A stretch of DNA of 64,000 nt from Rhodococcus sp. Leaf247. GTDB lineage: Bacteria > Actinomycetota > Actinomycetes > Mycobacteriales > Mycobacteriaceae. The stretch covers positions 607,445 through 671,444 of the forward strand of contig NZ_LMRP01000002.1 in assembly GCF_001426185.1 (NCBI RefSeq). Direction: 5' to 3'. Positions 34,438-44,278 of the stretch are shown here, one piece after another; the stretch's first letter is position 1, and each line of letters opens with the position of its first letter. The translations under genes and the position numbers were made by a program. A model generated the notes under the pieces. The model did not search any database and had not been told where the DNA came from. It saw only the letters and a list, made by a program, of their open reading frames with translations.

Positions 34438-35097
34438 TCAGCGTGGCGCGCGCTTGGACAGGAAGTACTCCGTCGACTCGCGTCGGTGCATCAGGTAGAC
34501 GGCTCCGGCGGCGGCGACTGCCTGCAGGATTCCGAGAACCGCCGTGAACACCGCCATCGGCCCGGTGACGGACCCGAGGCCGAACAACGTCGGAATCGTC
34601 GTCACGACGATGACGACACCGATGACCGTCAGAACCGCACGAGCCCACAGCTTGCCGGCGCGCATCTTGCGGACCACCAGCAGTACGGCGCCGGCGATGA
34701 GAAGCGCGAAGACCAGCGACATCACCATCGCCACGATCAGCACGGTGTTCGCGGTGTCGGGCGGCAGCGCGAGCGACGGATCCTGCGCCTCGAGGTCGGC
34801 CAGGAACGAGTCGAGGAATGCGTCCCGATCCGAGTACAGCGCCGACAGGCCGATCAGCATCGACACGACGCCGAGCGCGATCACGGCGAACCAGAGGTGC
34901 CTCGAGGTCTCGATGTCGACCGGTGCGTCCCCGCCCTCCGGGGGCAGGACGGGCTTCATCGCACTGGGCGGCAGACCTTCCGGATGCCAGTTGCCCTGCG
35001 GCTGCTGCCAGTTTCCCTGCGGCTGCTGCTGCCAGTTTCCCTGTGGACTGTCGTAGCGGGGATCCTCCGGGTTTCCGCCCGGTGCGCTGTCGTTCAC
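34438..35097 (-). CDS. Membrane protein with Gln/Pro-rich N-terminal repeats
   Basis: 219-residue protein. Residues 15-45 are an imperfect repeat of PQGNWQQ units ([21 protein letters not shown]). Four hydrophobic segments follow ([63 protein letters not shown] and [22 protein letters not shown]). GTG 35097 overlaps the hemB stop (GTGA); the frame beyond is antisense-like. It is the last gene of the rex-hem operon and corresponds in place to a membrane protein after hemB in mycobacteria. Function unknown. Confidence 0.82.
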   Translation of the reverse strand: MNDSAPGGNPEDPRYDSPQGNWQQQPQGNWQQPQGNWHPEGLPPSAMKPVLPPEGGDAPVDIETSRHLWFAVIALGVVSMLIGLSALYSDRDAFLDSFLADLEAQDPSLALPPDTANTVLIVAMVMSLVFALLIAGAVLLVVRKMRAGKLWARAVLTVIGVVIVVTTIPTLFGLGSVTGPMAVFTAVLGILQAVAAAGAVYLMHRRESTEYFLSKRAPR

Positions 35098-36068
35098 AGC
35101 CGCGTCGCGATCTCGGTGGCCCAGTAGGTCAACACGATGTCGGCACCCGCTCGGCGGATGCTGGTGACGGACTCCATGATCGCCGCGTCGCGATCGATCC
35201 ATCCGTTCTGCGCGGCGGCGGTGATCATCGCGTACTCCCCCGAGATCTGATAGGCAGCGACGGGCACGGGCGACGCGTCGGCGACCTCGCGCAGGATGTC
35301 GAGGTAGCTCATGGCGGGCTTGACCATCACCATGTCCGCGCCCTCGGCGATGTCGAGGTCGAGTTCGCGCATCGACTCGCGTCGATTGGCCGAGTCCTGT
35401 TGATACGTCCGGCGATCACCGCGGAGCGTCGAGCCGACGGCCTCGCGGAACGGGCCGTAGAAAGCCGACGCGTACTTCGCCGTGTAGGCCAACTGACCCA
35501 CGTCGGCGAATCCGGCGGTGTCCAGGCCCTCGCGGATCGCGCCGATCTGCCCGTCCATCATGCCGCTGGGGCCGAGGAGGTGAGCACCCGATTCCGCTTG
35601 CGCGACAGCCATGTCCACGTAGCGCACCAGGGTCGCGTCGTTGTCGACGCTGCCGTCGCTCGCCAACACCCCGCAGTGACCGTGGTCGGTGAACTCGTCG
35701 AGACACGTGTCGGCCATCAGCACGGTCGTGTCGCCGAGGTCGTCCCGGAGTCGACGCAGCCCCTTGTTCAGGATGCCGTCGGGATCCGAGGCCATCGACC
35801 CCTGCCCGTCCTTGTCCTCCGGACGCGGAACGCCGAAGAGCATCAGCCCGCCGACGCCCGCACGCACGGCCTCGTCCGCCGCAGCGGACAGCGAGTCCAG
35901 CGTGTGTTGGACGACGCCGGGCATCGAGCTGATCTCCCGCGGCGAGTCGAGGCCGTCGGCCACGAACATCGGCAGCACGAGGTGCCGCGGTTCGAGCGAC
36001 GTCTCCGCCACCAACCGGCGGATCGCGGGGGTACGACGCAGTCGCCGGGGACGGTCTACGGGGAACAA
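35094..36068 (-). CDS. hemB: Delta-aminolevulinic acid dehydratase (porphobilinogen synthase) HemB
   Basis: Condenses two 5-aminolevulinate molecules to porphobilinogen. It is 324 aa. The catalytic lysines are in [12 protein letters not shown] and [11 protein letters not shown]. The metal region reads [14 protein letters not shown] and has two of the three cysteines of zinc-type enzymes (the middle one is Asp). No ATG or GTG gives the right N-terminus. TTG 36068 follows GAGGG by 5 nt and yields [12 protein letters not shown], matching mycobacterial HemB, so TTG is the likely start. It is 16 bp after hemD. Confidence 0.94.
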   Translation of the reverse strand: MFPVDRPRRLRRTPAIRRLVAETSLEPRHLVLPMFVADGLDSPREISSMPGVVQHTLDSLSAAADEAVRAGVGGLMLFGVPRPEDKDGQGSMASDPDGILNKGLRRLRDDLGDTTVLMADTCLDEFTDHGHCGVLASDGSVDNDATLVRYVDMAVAQAESGAHLLGPSGMMDGQIGAIREGLDTAGFADVGQLAYTAKYASAFYGPFREAVGSTLRGDRRTYQQDSANRRESMRELDLDIAEGADMVMVKPAMSYLDILREVADASPVPVAAYQISGEYAMITAAAQNGWIDRDAAIMESVTSIRRAGADIVLTYWATEIATRL

Positions 36069-36084
36069 GGAACCCTCACTTCGG

Positions 36085-37647
36085 TCAGCGCCTGCGCGAC
36101 TTCTTGCGCGGGGGCGGGAGTGCACCTTCGGCGCGCAGACGAGCGGCATGCTCGGCCAGCGCCTCGACCAGCGGTCCGACCTGTGCCGTCTCGGGCTGCA
36201 CGTCGACGCGCAGACCGAACTCGACGGCCGTCTCGGCGGTCTTCGGTCCGATGCATGCGACCAGGGTGCGCGCGTGCGGCTTCCCGGCGATGCCGACCAG
36301 GTTGCGCACGGTCGAACTCGACGTGAAGCACACGGCGTCGAATCCACCGGTCTTGATCATCTCGCGGGTCTCGGCGGCCGGCGGCGCAGCGCGCACCGTG
36401 CGGTACGCGGTGACGTCGTCGATCTCCCAGCCGCGCTCGCGGAGGCCTTCGGCGAGAGTCTCGGTCGCGATGTCGGCGCGCGGCAGCAGCACCCGGTTGA
36501 CGGGGTCGAACACCTCGTCGTACGGCGGGAAGTCGTCGAGCAGACCGGTGGAGGACTGCTCACCGGACGGCACCAGCTCGGGGTTGATGCCGAACGAGCG
36601 CACCTTGTCCGCCGTCGCTTCGCCGACACAGGCGATCTTCACGCCGGAGAACGCGCGAGCGTCCAGGCCGAACTCCTCGAACTTCTCCCAGACGGCGCGC
36701 ACCGCGTTGGTCGAGGTGAACACGACCCACTGGTAGCGCCCGTCGACGAGTCCCTTGACCGACCGTTCCATCTGCGCGGGGCTGCGCGGCGGCTCGACGG
36801 CGATGGTGGGGACCTCGATGGGGATGGCACCGTGGGTGACCAGGCGCTCGCTCATCTCGCCGGCCTGGTCCTTGGTGCGCGGCACCAGGACGGTCCAGCC
36901 GTACAGAGCGCGGCTCTCCCACCAGGACATCTTGGAGCGCTGCGCGACGACCTTGCCGACGGTGACGATCAGCGAGCCGACCAGTTCGGATCCGGCGTCG
37001 TTGAGTGTGGCGAGGGTGGCCTCGACGGTGCGCTGCTGACGCGTCGTGCCGCGGACGGTGATCGCGACGGGCGTCTGCGGAGCCAGGCCGTGCTCGACCA
37101 GCGCGCTGGCCGTCTCGGCGAGGTGCCCGGACGTCGCGTGCAGGACCAGCGGTCCGGGTGCCGCGGCGAGTGACGCCCAGTTGACGTCGCCGCGCACGTC
37201 GGCCTCGGTGTGCTCGGAACCCAGCGCCATACCGGCGTAGCTGGGAACGGCCGATCCGGCGGGCAGGCCGGGGACGACCTCGAACTGCACCTGGGTGCGG
37301 GCCACGGCGGTGACCTCCGCGATGACCGAGTCGGTGGTCAGCGGGTCACCGGAGACGAGGCGAACCACGTCGTGCCCGTTCTTCGCCTCGGCGACCAGTG
37401 TCTTCGCGACCTCGGCGGGCTCGCCGAGCGCGGGACGCACGTCGACACCGTTCTCGCCGGTCTCGGCGTCGGCGGGTACCGCCGTGCCGACCAGGGCGAT
37501 GACGCCCTTGTCGACGTCGGGATCGGTGAAGGCCATCTCGGCGACAGCCAGCGCGTCACGTGCCCGGACGGTGAGCAGGGCCGGATCGCCCGGGCCCGAT
37601 CCCACGAACAGGATCCGTCCCGGAGTGTTCTTGCGGACTCGGCTCAT
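36085..37647 (-). CDS. hemD: Bifunctional uroporphyrinogen-III C-methyltransferase / uroporphyrinogen-III synthase
   Basis: Fusion of 520 aa. The N-terminal half is a SUMT/CysG-type methyltransferase ([23 protein letters not shown] at residues 11-33 is the SAM-binding P-loop, and [14 protein letters not shown] follows). The C-terminal half, after residue 255, is the HemD synthase domain ([20 protein letters not shown]). One protein thus closes the tetrapyrrole ring and can start the sirohaem/cobalamin branch. Its C-terminus is a basic tail, [13 protein letters not shown] 37647 overlaps the stop of the 65-aa ORF (ATGA). Confidence 0.94.
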   Translation of the reverse strand: MSRVRKNTPGRILFVGSGPGDPALLTVRARDALAVAEMAFTDPDVDKGVIALVGTAVPADAETGENGVDVRPALGEPAEVAKTLVAEAKNGHDVVRLVSGDPLTTDSVIAEVTAVARTQVQFEVVPGLPAGSAVPSYAGMALGSEHTEADVRGDVNWASLAAAPGPLVLHATSGHLAETASALVEHGLAPQTPVAITVRGTTRQQRTVEATLATLNDAGSELVGSLIVTVGKVVAQRSKMSWWESRALYGWTVLVPRTKDQAGEMSERLVTHGAIPIEVPTIAVEPPRSPAQMERSVKGLVDGRYQWVVFTSTNAVRAVWEKFEEFGLDARAFSGVKIACVGEATADKVRSFGINPELVPSGEQSSTGLLDDFPPYDEVFDPVNRVLLPRADIATETLAEGLRERGWEIDDVTAYRTVRAAPPAAETREMIKTGGFDAVCFTSSSTVRNLVGIAGKPHARTLVACIGPKTAETAVEFGLRVDVQPETAQVGPLVEALAEHAARLRAEGALPPPRKKSRRR

Positions 37648-37841
37648 GATTCGTTCTCCAGTGCAGTCTGGTCCGCGTGCTTGTCGCGGAAGCGGATCTC
37701 GATCTCGGTGGCGGGACCCCGCTTGGGGATCAGCCGGGACGTGGCAATGCGTTCGTATCGCCCGGGGCGTGGCGCCGCGTCGCGTCTGGCGCGGCCGTGT
37801 CTGTGCCCGCCCACGAGGTCCAGTGCCCTCTGCTCACGCAT
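37644..37841 (-). CDS. Small basic protein between hemC and hemD
   Basis: 65-residue ORF ([27 protein letters not shown] ... ALENES) with many Arg and His residues and a more acidic end. Its ATG overlaps the hemC stop by 8 bp, and its TGA overlaps the hemD ATG, so ribosomes terminating on hemC can reinitiate here and then on hemD. The central [22 protein letters not shown] looks like folded sequence. I recognise no family. It may be a real small protein or a translational bridge. Confidence 0.62.
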   Translation of the reverse strand: MREQRALDLVGGHRHGRARRDAAPRPGRYERIATSRLIPKRGPATEIEIRFRDKHADQTALENES

Positions 37842-38868
37842 CGATCGATTCGCCTTTCTGAGTGCCGCTCGTCCGCTGGGTTGTGGAGGCGGCGGTGGAG
37901 GATGAAGAAGGTTCGGTGACGGCGACCAGTTCGCGGGCACCGAGGTCGAGAAGTTCACGGGCGACGCGGCGACCGAGTTCGTCGGCGTCGTCGACCGAGC
38001 CGACGGTCGAGGCGCGGATGACGTCGGAACCGTCGACGGCCGCGGCGCACCCGCGGACCGACAGTTCCTCGAAGATCCGTCCGTCCTCGTCGATCGACTC
38101 GACCACTTCGGCGATGGCGCCGACCGGCGCGGTGCATCCCGCTTCCAGTTCGGCGAGCAGCGCGCGCTCGGCCGTGACCGATGCACGGGAGGCGACGTCG
38201 TCGAGAGTGCCGAGCACGCCGGCGAGGTCGTGGTCGTCGGACCGGCACTCGACCGCGAGAGCGCCCTGCGCCGGAGCGGGCAGGAACTGCACGGGTTCGA
38301 GTGCTTCGGTGACCACGTCGAGACGGCCGATGCGGGCGAGGCCGGCGCGGGCCACGACGACGGCGTCGAGCTCGCCCTTGGTGACCTTGCCGATGCGGGT
38401 GTCGAGGTTGCCGCGCAGCGGTTGCACGTCCAGGCCGAGGCCCAGTGCGCGTAACTGCGCGATGCGTCGGGGCGCGGACGTGCCGATCGTCGACCCGGCG
38501 GGCAGCTCGCCGAGGACGAGTCCGTCGCGAGCTACCAGGGCGTCGCGCGCGTCTTCGCGCTCCGGGATCGCGGCGATGCGGAACCGCGGGTCCTCGGCCG
38601 TGGGCAGATCCTTGTACGAGTGCACGGCGACGTCGATGGTCTTGTCCGCCAACGCTTCCCGCAGTGCTGCGGTGAACACTCCGACACCGATCTCCTGGAC
38701 CGGTGCGGCGGACTTGTCACCCGCGGTGGCGACAACGACCAGTTCGGTGCGCACGCCCGTGGCCGTGATGGCCGCACGGACGGTCTCGGCCTGCGTCGTC
38801 GCGAGGAGGCTGCCGCGCGTTCCGATGCGCACGACTCGATCGCCGAGGGCGCCTGCGTTCGCGCTCAT
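37834..38868 (-). CDS. hemC: Porphobilinogen deaminase (hydroxymethylbilane synthase) HemC
   Basis: Polymerises four porphobilinogens to hydroxymethylbilane. It is 344 aa. The N-terminal [17 protein letters not shown] and the substrate-binding [11 protein letters not shown] are present. The dipyrromethane cofactor cysteine is in [15 protein letters not shown]. Its ATG overlaps the hemA stop (ATGA). The last 20 or so residues ([20 protein letters not shown]) form a Ser/Thr-rich tail beyond the usual end. Confidence 0.96.
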   Translation of the reverse strand: MSANAGALGDRVVRIGTRGSLLATTQAETVRAAITATGVRTELVVVATAGDKSAAPVQEIGVGVFTAALREALADKTIDVAVHSYKDLPTAEDPRFRIAAIPEREDARDALVARDGLVLGELPAGSTIGTSAPRRIAQLRALGLGLDVQPLRGNLDTRIGKVTKGELDAVVVARAGLARIGRLDVVTEALEPVQFLPAPAQGALAVECRSDDHDLAGVLGTLDDVASRASVTAERALLAELEAGCTAPVGAIAEVVESIDEDGRIFEELSVRGCAAAVDGSDVIRASTVGSVDDADELGRRVARELLDLGARELVAVTEPSSSSTAASTTQRTSGTQKGESIDA

Positions 38869-40259
38869 TCGTCACTCCGATCGTGAAATGCCGTGAAGTC
38901 GTCGGCGAGAGCGGCTGTCGGACTGTCGGTGTCGACGGCCGACGCGACCTCCATCGGAGACGCGACGGCCTGCACCGTTGCCGGCGACAGCTCGAAGAGC
39001 TCGCGGAGCGCTTCGGCGTAGGAATCGCCACCGGGAGTGGTGGCCAGTTGCTTCACGCGCACGGTGGGCGCATGAAGGAGCTTGTCGACGACGCGGCGGA
39101 CCGTGCGGGCCACCTCGTCGCGCTGGGGATCGGCGAGGTCGGGAAGACGCGAGTCGAGCCGCATGAGCTCCGCCTCGACGACCTCCGCGGCGCGCTGACG
39201 CAGGGCGGTCACGGTGGGGGTGACCTCCGCGAGACGCTGCCCCGAGAGGTAGGACGCCAGTTCCGCGGCGACGATGTCGCGCGCTGCGCGCTCGTCGGAC
39301 GCTGCGGCGCCGGCGGCGGGGTCGTGCTGCAGCGACTCCATGTCCAGCACGGTGACGCCCGGAAGTCCGGCGACGGCGCTCTCGACGTCGCGAGGGAGTC
39401 CGAGGTCGCAGATGACGAGGGGACGAGCGGCGGTGTCGCGGTGCGCGAGTGCACGATGGGCGTCGGCGATGGTGACGACGGCACCCACCGCGCCGGTACA
39501 GGTGACCAGGATGTCGGCATCGGCAACGGTCGCGGACAGCTGGTCCAGCGTGATCGCGAACGAGGTGACGCCGCCGGCAGCGGCCGTCTCGGACAGGTGC
39601 TGGGCACGCGACTGGGTGCGGTTCGCGACGGCGATGCTGCCGATCCCGGTGCGGGTGAGGTGCGCGACGGACAGTCCGCCCATGGCGCCGGCGCCGAGCA
39701 CGACGGCCTTGCGGCCCTGCAGTCCCCCGAGGATGTCCCCGGCACGGTCGAGTGCGACGGAGACGACGGACGCCCCGGCCTTGTCGATGTTCGTCTCCGA
39801 GTGGACCTTCTTGCCGACGCGCAGAGCCTGCTGCGCGAGTTCGTGCAGCGCACGTCCCGACGCCTGCTGGGCGTCCGACGCGGCGTACGCGGCGCGGATC
39901 TGGCCGAGGATCTGCTGCTCGCCGATCACCATCGAGTCCAGTCCACCGGCCACGGCGAACAGGTGCTCGGCGGCGGCCTCGCTGTAGCGGACGTAGGCGT
40001 ACTTCGTCAGTTCCGCGAGATCGAGACCGGAGTGCTCGGAGAGCAGCGCACCGAGGTCGGTCAGGGCACCGTGGAACGCGTCGACGACGGCGTATACCTC
40101 GACGCGATTGCACGTCGAGACGATCATGACCTCCGACACGTGCGGGGACGTCATGATCTCGTCGGTCAGCTTGGGGCGTTCGGTGTCGCTGACGGCGACA
40201 CGTTCGAGTACCGAGACGGGAGCGCTTCGATGCGAAATCCCGAGGAGAAGGACACTCAC
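38865..40259 (-). CDS. hemA: Glutamyl-tRNA reductase HemA
   Basis: First enzyme of C5 tetrapyrrole synthesis; it reduces glutamyl-tRNA to glutamate-1-semialdehyde with NADPH. It is 464 aa. The N-terminal [18 protein letters not shown] and the catalytic Cys50 ([11 protein letters not shown]) are present. The NADPH-binding [16 protein letters not shown] lies mid-protein, and the C-terminal dimerisation helix follows. The GTG start overlaps the rex stop (GTGA). This is the usual point of feedback control by haem. Confidence 0.96.
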   Translation of the reverse strand: MSVLLLGISHRSAPVSVLERVAVSDTERPKLTDEIMTSPHVSEVMIVSTCNRVEVYAVVDAFHGALTDLGALLSEHSGLDLAELTKYAYVRYSEAAAEHLFAVAGGLDSMVIGEQQILGQIRAAYAASDAQQASGRALHELAQQALRVGKKVHSETNIDKAGASVVSVALDRAGDILGGLQGRKAVVLGAGAMGGLSVAHLTRTGIGSIAVANRTQSRAQHLSETAAAGGVTSFAITLDQLSATVADADILVTCTGAVGAVVTIADAHRALAHRDTAARPLVICDLGLPRDVESAVAGLPGVTVLDMESLQHDPAAGAAASDERAARDIVAAELASYLSGQRLAEVTPTVTALRQRAAEVVEAELMRLDSRLPDLADPQRDEVARTVRRVVDKLLHAPTVRVKQLATTPGGDSYAEALRELFELSPATVQAVASPMEVASAVDTDSPTAALADDFTAFHDRSDE

Positions 40260-41110
40260 GGTGCTGTCACCGATCCGTTTCTGCTAGCGGCTGCGGCCCG
40301 ATTACCGGGTCCTGCGAAATTCTTCGCACCGGATTGCCGGGTGTCCCGGCAGACCTGGCGGTTGGGACGGTTGCGCGGCGCCTTGTGGGCGTTGGCGAAC
40401 GAGAGAACCTGGAGCTCGACCGCGAGGTCCACGCGGCGCAGATCGACGTGCGCCGGCGTGACCGGATCGGTGGACGCGAAGCTGAGGATGCAGTCGATGT
40501 CGGCCTGAACCAACGCGTCCACGGCCTCCTGGGCCGCTGCATCGGGAGTGGCGACAACACCGACGGTGGCACCGAGGGTCGTCGCGACGTCGACCAACGT
40601 GTCGACGTGGCGGACCACCAGCTGCGAGAAACCGTCCTCGTCGTTGCCGACCGTGACCTCGCGACCCACGACGGCCGGGTCGTTGTCGAACAGAGCGACC
40701 ATGGTGAAGCCGCGACGGCTGAAGCCGTGATAGCCCACGAGGGCAGTCCCGAGGTGACCCATGCCGACCAGGACGACGCGATGGCCGCGGTCGAGCCCGA
40801 GAGCCAGTTCGATGCGGGCGCGGAGTCGGGCGACGTCGTATCCGACTCCCCGGACTCCCATGGGCCCGAGGAACGACAGGTCCTTGCGCAACGTGGCGGA
40901 ACCGACCCCGGCCGCGGTGGCCAAGTCCTCGCTCGAGACGATCATCACTCGGCTGTCGGACAGCGAACCGAGTACCCGGAGATACCCGGCGAAACGCGTG
41001 ACCGTAGCCTGAGGGACGACACGAGACGCGACATCGCCGTCGCGACCCGAGTCGGCCGCCGCGCCGGAGCGCGCGCCGCCGACGCCGGGCAGGCGACGTT
41101 GAGAGGTCAC
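40256..41110 (-). CDS. rex: Redox-sensing transcriptional repressor Rex
   Basis: Winged-helix repressor with a Rossmann domain that senses NADH/NAD+. It is 284 aa from GTG 41110. I chose this over TTG 41116 because GGAG lies 8 nt before the GTG. The DNA-binding part is [35 protein letters not shown], and the nucleotide site is [17 protein letters not shown] 45-residue basic tail after the domain-swapped helix is longer than usual. As in Streptomyces, it heads a rex-hemACD operon. I did not find a clear TGTGAAC...GTTCACA operator upstream. Confidence 0.93.
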   Translation of the reverse strand: MTSQRRLPGVGGARSGAAADSGRDGDVASRVVPQATVTRFAGYLRVLGSLSDSRVMIVSSEDLATAAGVGSATLRKDLSFLGPMGVRGVGYDVARLRARIELALGLDRGHRVVLVGMGHLGTALVGYHGFSRRGFTMVALFDNDPAVVGREVTVGNDEDGFSQLVVRHVDTLVDVATTLGATVGVVATPDAAAQEAVDALVQADIDCILSFASTDPVTPAHVDLRRVDLAVELQVLSFANAHKAPRNRPNRQVCRDTRQSGAKNFAGPGNRAAAASRNGSVTAP

Positions 41111-41261
41111 GTCCAAGGCTCCTCGTCCGACCGGCGCCCGTGACAGGGCACGCGATCTCCACGATCATCGTCAGGGCCGACGGCGGATCACAGCTCCGTG
41201 AGGCGCACGTCGGTTACCCGGCATGCGCGGCAGGTGGGTTCGTCACCGGCCCCATATCTTG

Positions 41262-41284
41262 TCTCCACGGTAACCTCTCGTGGA
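41262..41284. repeat. Inverted repeat upstream of rex
   Basis: CTCCACG ... CGTGGAG, 7-bp perfect arms with a 9-nt spacer (GTAACCTCT), about 150 bp upstream of the rex start on its promoter side. It does not match the Rex consensus; it may bind another regulator or be a leader hairpin. Confidence 0.4.
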
Positions 41285-41349
41285 GGTATGAACAAAGTCG
41301 CCGAACCGTGTAGTAGGATCCCGCGACCCCGTCGCCCGACGGCAGCGCG

Positions 41350-41610
41350 TCAGGCGCTCAGATCACGTCTCAGTCGAGGCTCGTCCACATCCCAGTAGCT
41401 GTGTTCGCGTCCGTCCAGCAGCACCACCGGAAGCCTGTCGCCGTACTCCGCGCGCAGGTCAGGGTCCTGCGCGGCGGCGACGTCGACGTCGATCGCCTCG
41501 CATGTCACCCCGTACTCCGCGCACAGCGGGACCAGGATCCGCCATGCCCCGTCGCACGCCCCGCACCCGGCTCGGGTCAGCAACGTCACGGTCCTGCCGG
41601 GGGTCGTCAT
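41350..41610 (-). CDS. Glutaredoxin-family protein
   Basis: 86-residue thioredoxin-fold protein with the redox site RAGCGACDGAW (CGAC, residues 15-21) and the cis-proline loop DRLPVVLLDG. This matches the glutaredoxin-like DUF836 group found next to hemA in mycobacteria (Rv0508). It probably works in thiol-disulfide exchange, in these organisms perhaps with mycothiol. It is 239 bp upstream of rex on the same strand and divergent from the serB-like gene. Confidence 0.88.
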   Translation of the reverse strand: MTTPGRTVTLLTRAGCGACDGAWRILVPLCAEYGVTCEAIDVDVAAAQDPDLRAEYGDRLPVVLLDGREHSYWDVDEPRLRRDLSA

Positions 41611-41732
41611 GAGTCCAGTATCTCACCGGCGGCACGGGTGCCCCGCGCCCTCGGGCACGCGGTTAGGCTGGCTGCCGCAGGACCGTTCGGCCCGCGCCCG
41701 CGGGTTCGCCGTTCGAGGTGGGGGAGGTGCAC

Positions 41733-42779
41733 GTGCCCGATCGACAGGATCCGGACGACGTCGTACGGGGCGCGAACACACCCGACTCGACGATCAGCGA
41801 CTCCCCCGAGGTGATGGACGCCTCCCGTGCCCGGCGCGAGGTGAAGCCCGAGCAGGCCGAGAAGCAGGTCCGACGCCGCATCCGTAACCCGCTCGGACCC
41901 ACCGCCGCGCAGATCCGCGCGAAGCTGGCCGGCGAAGCGAGCGCCGACGCCGCCATCGCGCTCCAGGCCGAGAGTGCCCTCTCCGAGGACGACCACGTCG
42001 GCACCGTCCCCCGCGATCTCACGGCGGCCGCGTTCTTCGACGTCGACAACACGATGGTGCAGGGCGCGTCGATCATCCACTTCGCCCGCGGCCTCGCCGC
42101 CCGCAAGTACTTCACCACCAAGGACGTCTCCGAGTTCGCCTGGCAGCAGATCAAGTTCCGCGTGAGCGGCAAGGAGAACCTGGGCGACGTCAGCACCGGC
42201 CGCGAGAAGGCTCTGTCCTTCGTCGAGGGCCGCTCGACCGCCGAGATCGTCCGGCTGGGCGAGGAGATCTTCGACGAGATCATCGCCGACCGCATCTGGG
42301 CCGGCACCCGCGCTCTCGCGCAGATGCACCTCGACGCCGGTCAGCAGGTGTGGCTGGTGACGGCGACGCCGGTGGAACTCGCGTCGATCATCGCCAAGCG
42401 GCTCGGTCTGACCGGAGCCCTCGGCACCGTCGCAGAGAGCAAGGATGGTGTCTTCACCGGCCGGCTCGTCGGAGACATCCTGCACGGACGCGGCAAAGCG
42501 CACGCCGTTCGTACTCTGGCCGTCCGCGAAGGCCTCGACCTGCGCAGATGCACCGCGTACTCGGACAGCCACAACGACGTTCCGATGCTGTCCCTCGTGG
42601 GTACGGCCGTCGCGGTCAATCCCGACGCCGATCTCCGCGAGCTGGCCAAGAACCGCGGGTGGGAGGTCCGCGACTTCCGCACCGGCCGCAAGGCCGCCAA
42701 GATCGGCGTCCCCACAGCGTTGGCGTTGGGCGCGGTCGGCGGCGGCGTCGCCGCCGTGCTGGGCCGCCGCCAGCCGTGA
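41733..42779 (+). CDS. HAD-family subclass IB hydrolase (SerB1-like phosphatase)
   Basis: 348-residue HAD hydrolase. The catalytic DXD motif is [13 protein letters not shown] (Asp103 and Asp105), motif II is [10 protein letters not shown], and motif III/IV is [16 protein letters not shown] 95-residue Ala/Glu-rich N-terminal extension precedes the domain. A hydrophobic Gly/Ala segment near the C-terminus ([21 protein letters not shown]) could touch the membrane. GTG 41733 has GGGAGG 6 nt upstream. The mycobacterial homologue is called SerB1, but substrates are not proven and phospholipid phosphates are possible. Its stop overlaps the crtI-like start. Confidence 0.85.
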   Translation: MPDRQDPDDVVRGANTPDSTISDSPEVMDASRARREVKPEQAEKQVRRRIRNPLGPTAAQIRAKLAGEASADAAIALQAESALSEDDHVGTVPRDLTAAAFFDVDNTMVQGASIIHFARGLAARKYFTTKDVSEFAWQQIKFRVSGKENLGDVSTGREKALSFVEGRSTAEIVRLGEEIFDEIIADRIWAGTRALAQMHLDAGQQVWLVTATPVELASIIAKRLGLTGALGTVAESKDGVFTGRLVGDILHGRGKAHAVRTLAVREGLDLRRCTAYSDSHNDVPMLSLVGTAVAVNPDADLRELAKNRGWEVRDFRTGRKAAKIGVPTALALGAVGGGVAAVLGRRQP

Positions 42780-44275
42780 ACACGGCCGCGGCGCGGGTGG
42801 TCGTCGTCGGCGCCGGGATCGGCGGTCTGGCCACGGCCGCGCGCCTGAGCTATCGGGGCTTCGACGTCACCGTCCTCGAGCAGTCGGACCAGCTCGGCGG
42901 CAAACTCGGCCTCGAGGAACACGACGGCTTCCTCTTCGACACCGGTCCGTCCCTGGTCACGATGCCGTACGTCTTCGACGACCTCTTCGAACAGACCGGC
43001 GGACCCGGCGACCTGACGTTCGAGCGACTCCCCGTCGCGTGCCGTTACCGCTTTCCCGACGGCACGGTGCTGGACATGCCGGGGCGGGCGGAGCAGATTC
43101 CCGCCGCCCTCGACGCAGCGCTCGGCGATGATGCCGGTGCGCAGTGGTCGCGGTTCTCGGCACGTGCCGAGCAGATCTGGGACGCGACCCACGAAGCCTT
43201 CCTCGAGTCGCCGATCGGGCCACGTGAGCTCGCGACCCTGTCGCGCCGCGTCGGTGACCTCCGAACCATCGCGCCGTGGTCGAGCCTGCGGAGCCTCGGT
43301 CGGCAGTACCTGACCGACCCTCGACTGCGGATGATGCTGGACCGCTACGCGACCTACACCGGGTCCGATCCGCGCCGGGCGCCCGCTGCTCTGGCCACCG
43401 TCCCCCACGTCGAGCAGCGCTGGGGATCGTGGCATGTGCCCGGCGGTCTGCACCGCATCGCCGACGCCGTCGCCGCGAGGGCGTCGTCGCTCGGCGCCGA
43501 CATCCGCACCGGAGTCACCGTCACCTCCGTCGTCGTGGAGGACGGCCGGGTCCGCGGTGTCGAGACCACCGACGGTCGGATCGCCGCAGACATCGTCGTC
43601 GCGAACGCCGACGCGGAGCAGGTGTACCGCTCGTTGGTGCCGCGGGCGCCGCGCACCGCCGTGGCGCGGCGACGCCTCGCGGCGACCACCCCCAGCCTGT
43701 CGGGCTTCGTCGTGTTGCTGGCACTGCGCGGACACGACGCGGACACTCCGCACCACCGGGTGCTGTTCCCCGACGACTACGACGCCGAGTTCGACGCGGT
43801 GTTCGGGACACGGGCTCGTCCAGCGCATCCGGCGCAGTCGCCGACCGTGTACGTCAGCGCGCCGGACGATCCCGCGCTGCGGCCCGACGACGACTCCGAA
43901 GCGTGGTTCGTGCTGGTCAACGCCGCTCGACACGGCACCGGTTCGCGGTCGTTGGTCGACTGGGACGAACCCGGGCTCCGCGAGAGGTACTCCTCCCGCA
44001 TCCTCGACGTCATGGCGGAACGCGGAGTCGACGTCCGCGACCGCGTGCTGCGGCAGACCGTCATCTCGCCCGCGGATCTGATGCGACGCACCATGACGCC
44101 CGGTGGATCGATCTACGGCACCTCGTCGAACGGGGCGGGAGCAGCCTTCCTGCGACCGGCGAACCGCTCACCCGTCCCCGGTCTCTACCTCGTGGGCGGG
44201 TCCTCGCATCCGGGCGGCGGACTACCGCTGGTCACCCTGTCGGCGCAGATAGTCGACCAGCTGATCGGGCAGTAG
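42776..44275 (+). CDS. CrtI-family phytoene desaturase-like flavoprotein
   Basis: 499-residue FAD-dependent desaturase/isomerase of the carotenoid CrtI/CrtN family. The N-terminal FAD motif [21 protein letters not shown] is at residues 8-28. [20 protein letters not shown] follows, and the C-terminal signature [24 protein letters not shown] is the FAD-binding bacterial phytoene dehydrogenase pattern. GTG 42776 overlaps the serB-like stop (GTGA); the frame further upstream is antisense to nothing useful. No phytoene synthase (crtB) or cyclase gene lies nearby, so it may act on another polyprenoid. Confidence 0.88.
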   Translation: MNTAAARVVVVGAGIGGLATAARLSYRGFDVTVLEQSDQLGGKLGLEEHDGFLFDTGPSLVTMPYVFDDLFEQTGGPGDLTFERLPVACRYRFPDGTVLDMPGRAEQIPAALDAALGDDAGAQWSRFSARAEQIWDATHEAFLESPIGPRELATLSRRVGDLRTIAPWSSLRSLGRQYLTDPRLRMMLDRYATYTGSDPRRAPAALATVPHVEQRWGSWHVPGGLHRIADAVAARASSLGADIRTGVTVTSVVVEDGRVRGVETTDGRIAADIVVANADAEQVYRSLVPRAPRTAVARRRLAATTPSLSGFVVLLALRGHDADTPHHRVLFPDDYDAEFDAVFGTRARPAHPAQSPTVYVSAPDDPALRPDDDSEAWFVLVNAARHGTGSRSLVDWDEPGLRERYSSRILDVMAERGVDVRDRVLRQTVISPADLMRRTMTPGGSIYGTSSNGAGAAFLRPANRSPVPGLYLVGGSSHPGGGLPLVTLSAQIVDQLIGQ

Positions 44276-44278
44276 TTC

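Noticed and set aside
41111..41349. Rex operator upstream of rex
   Set aside because: TCACAGCTCCGTGA and CTCCACG-N9-CGTGGAG dyads are present, but neither fits the TGTGAAC/GTTCACA arrangement.
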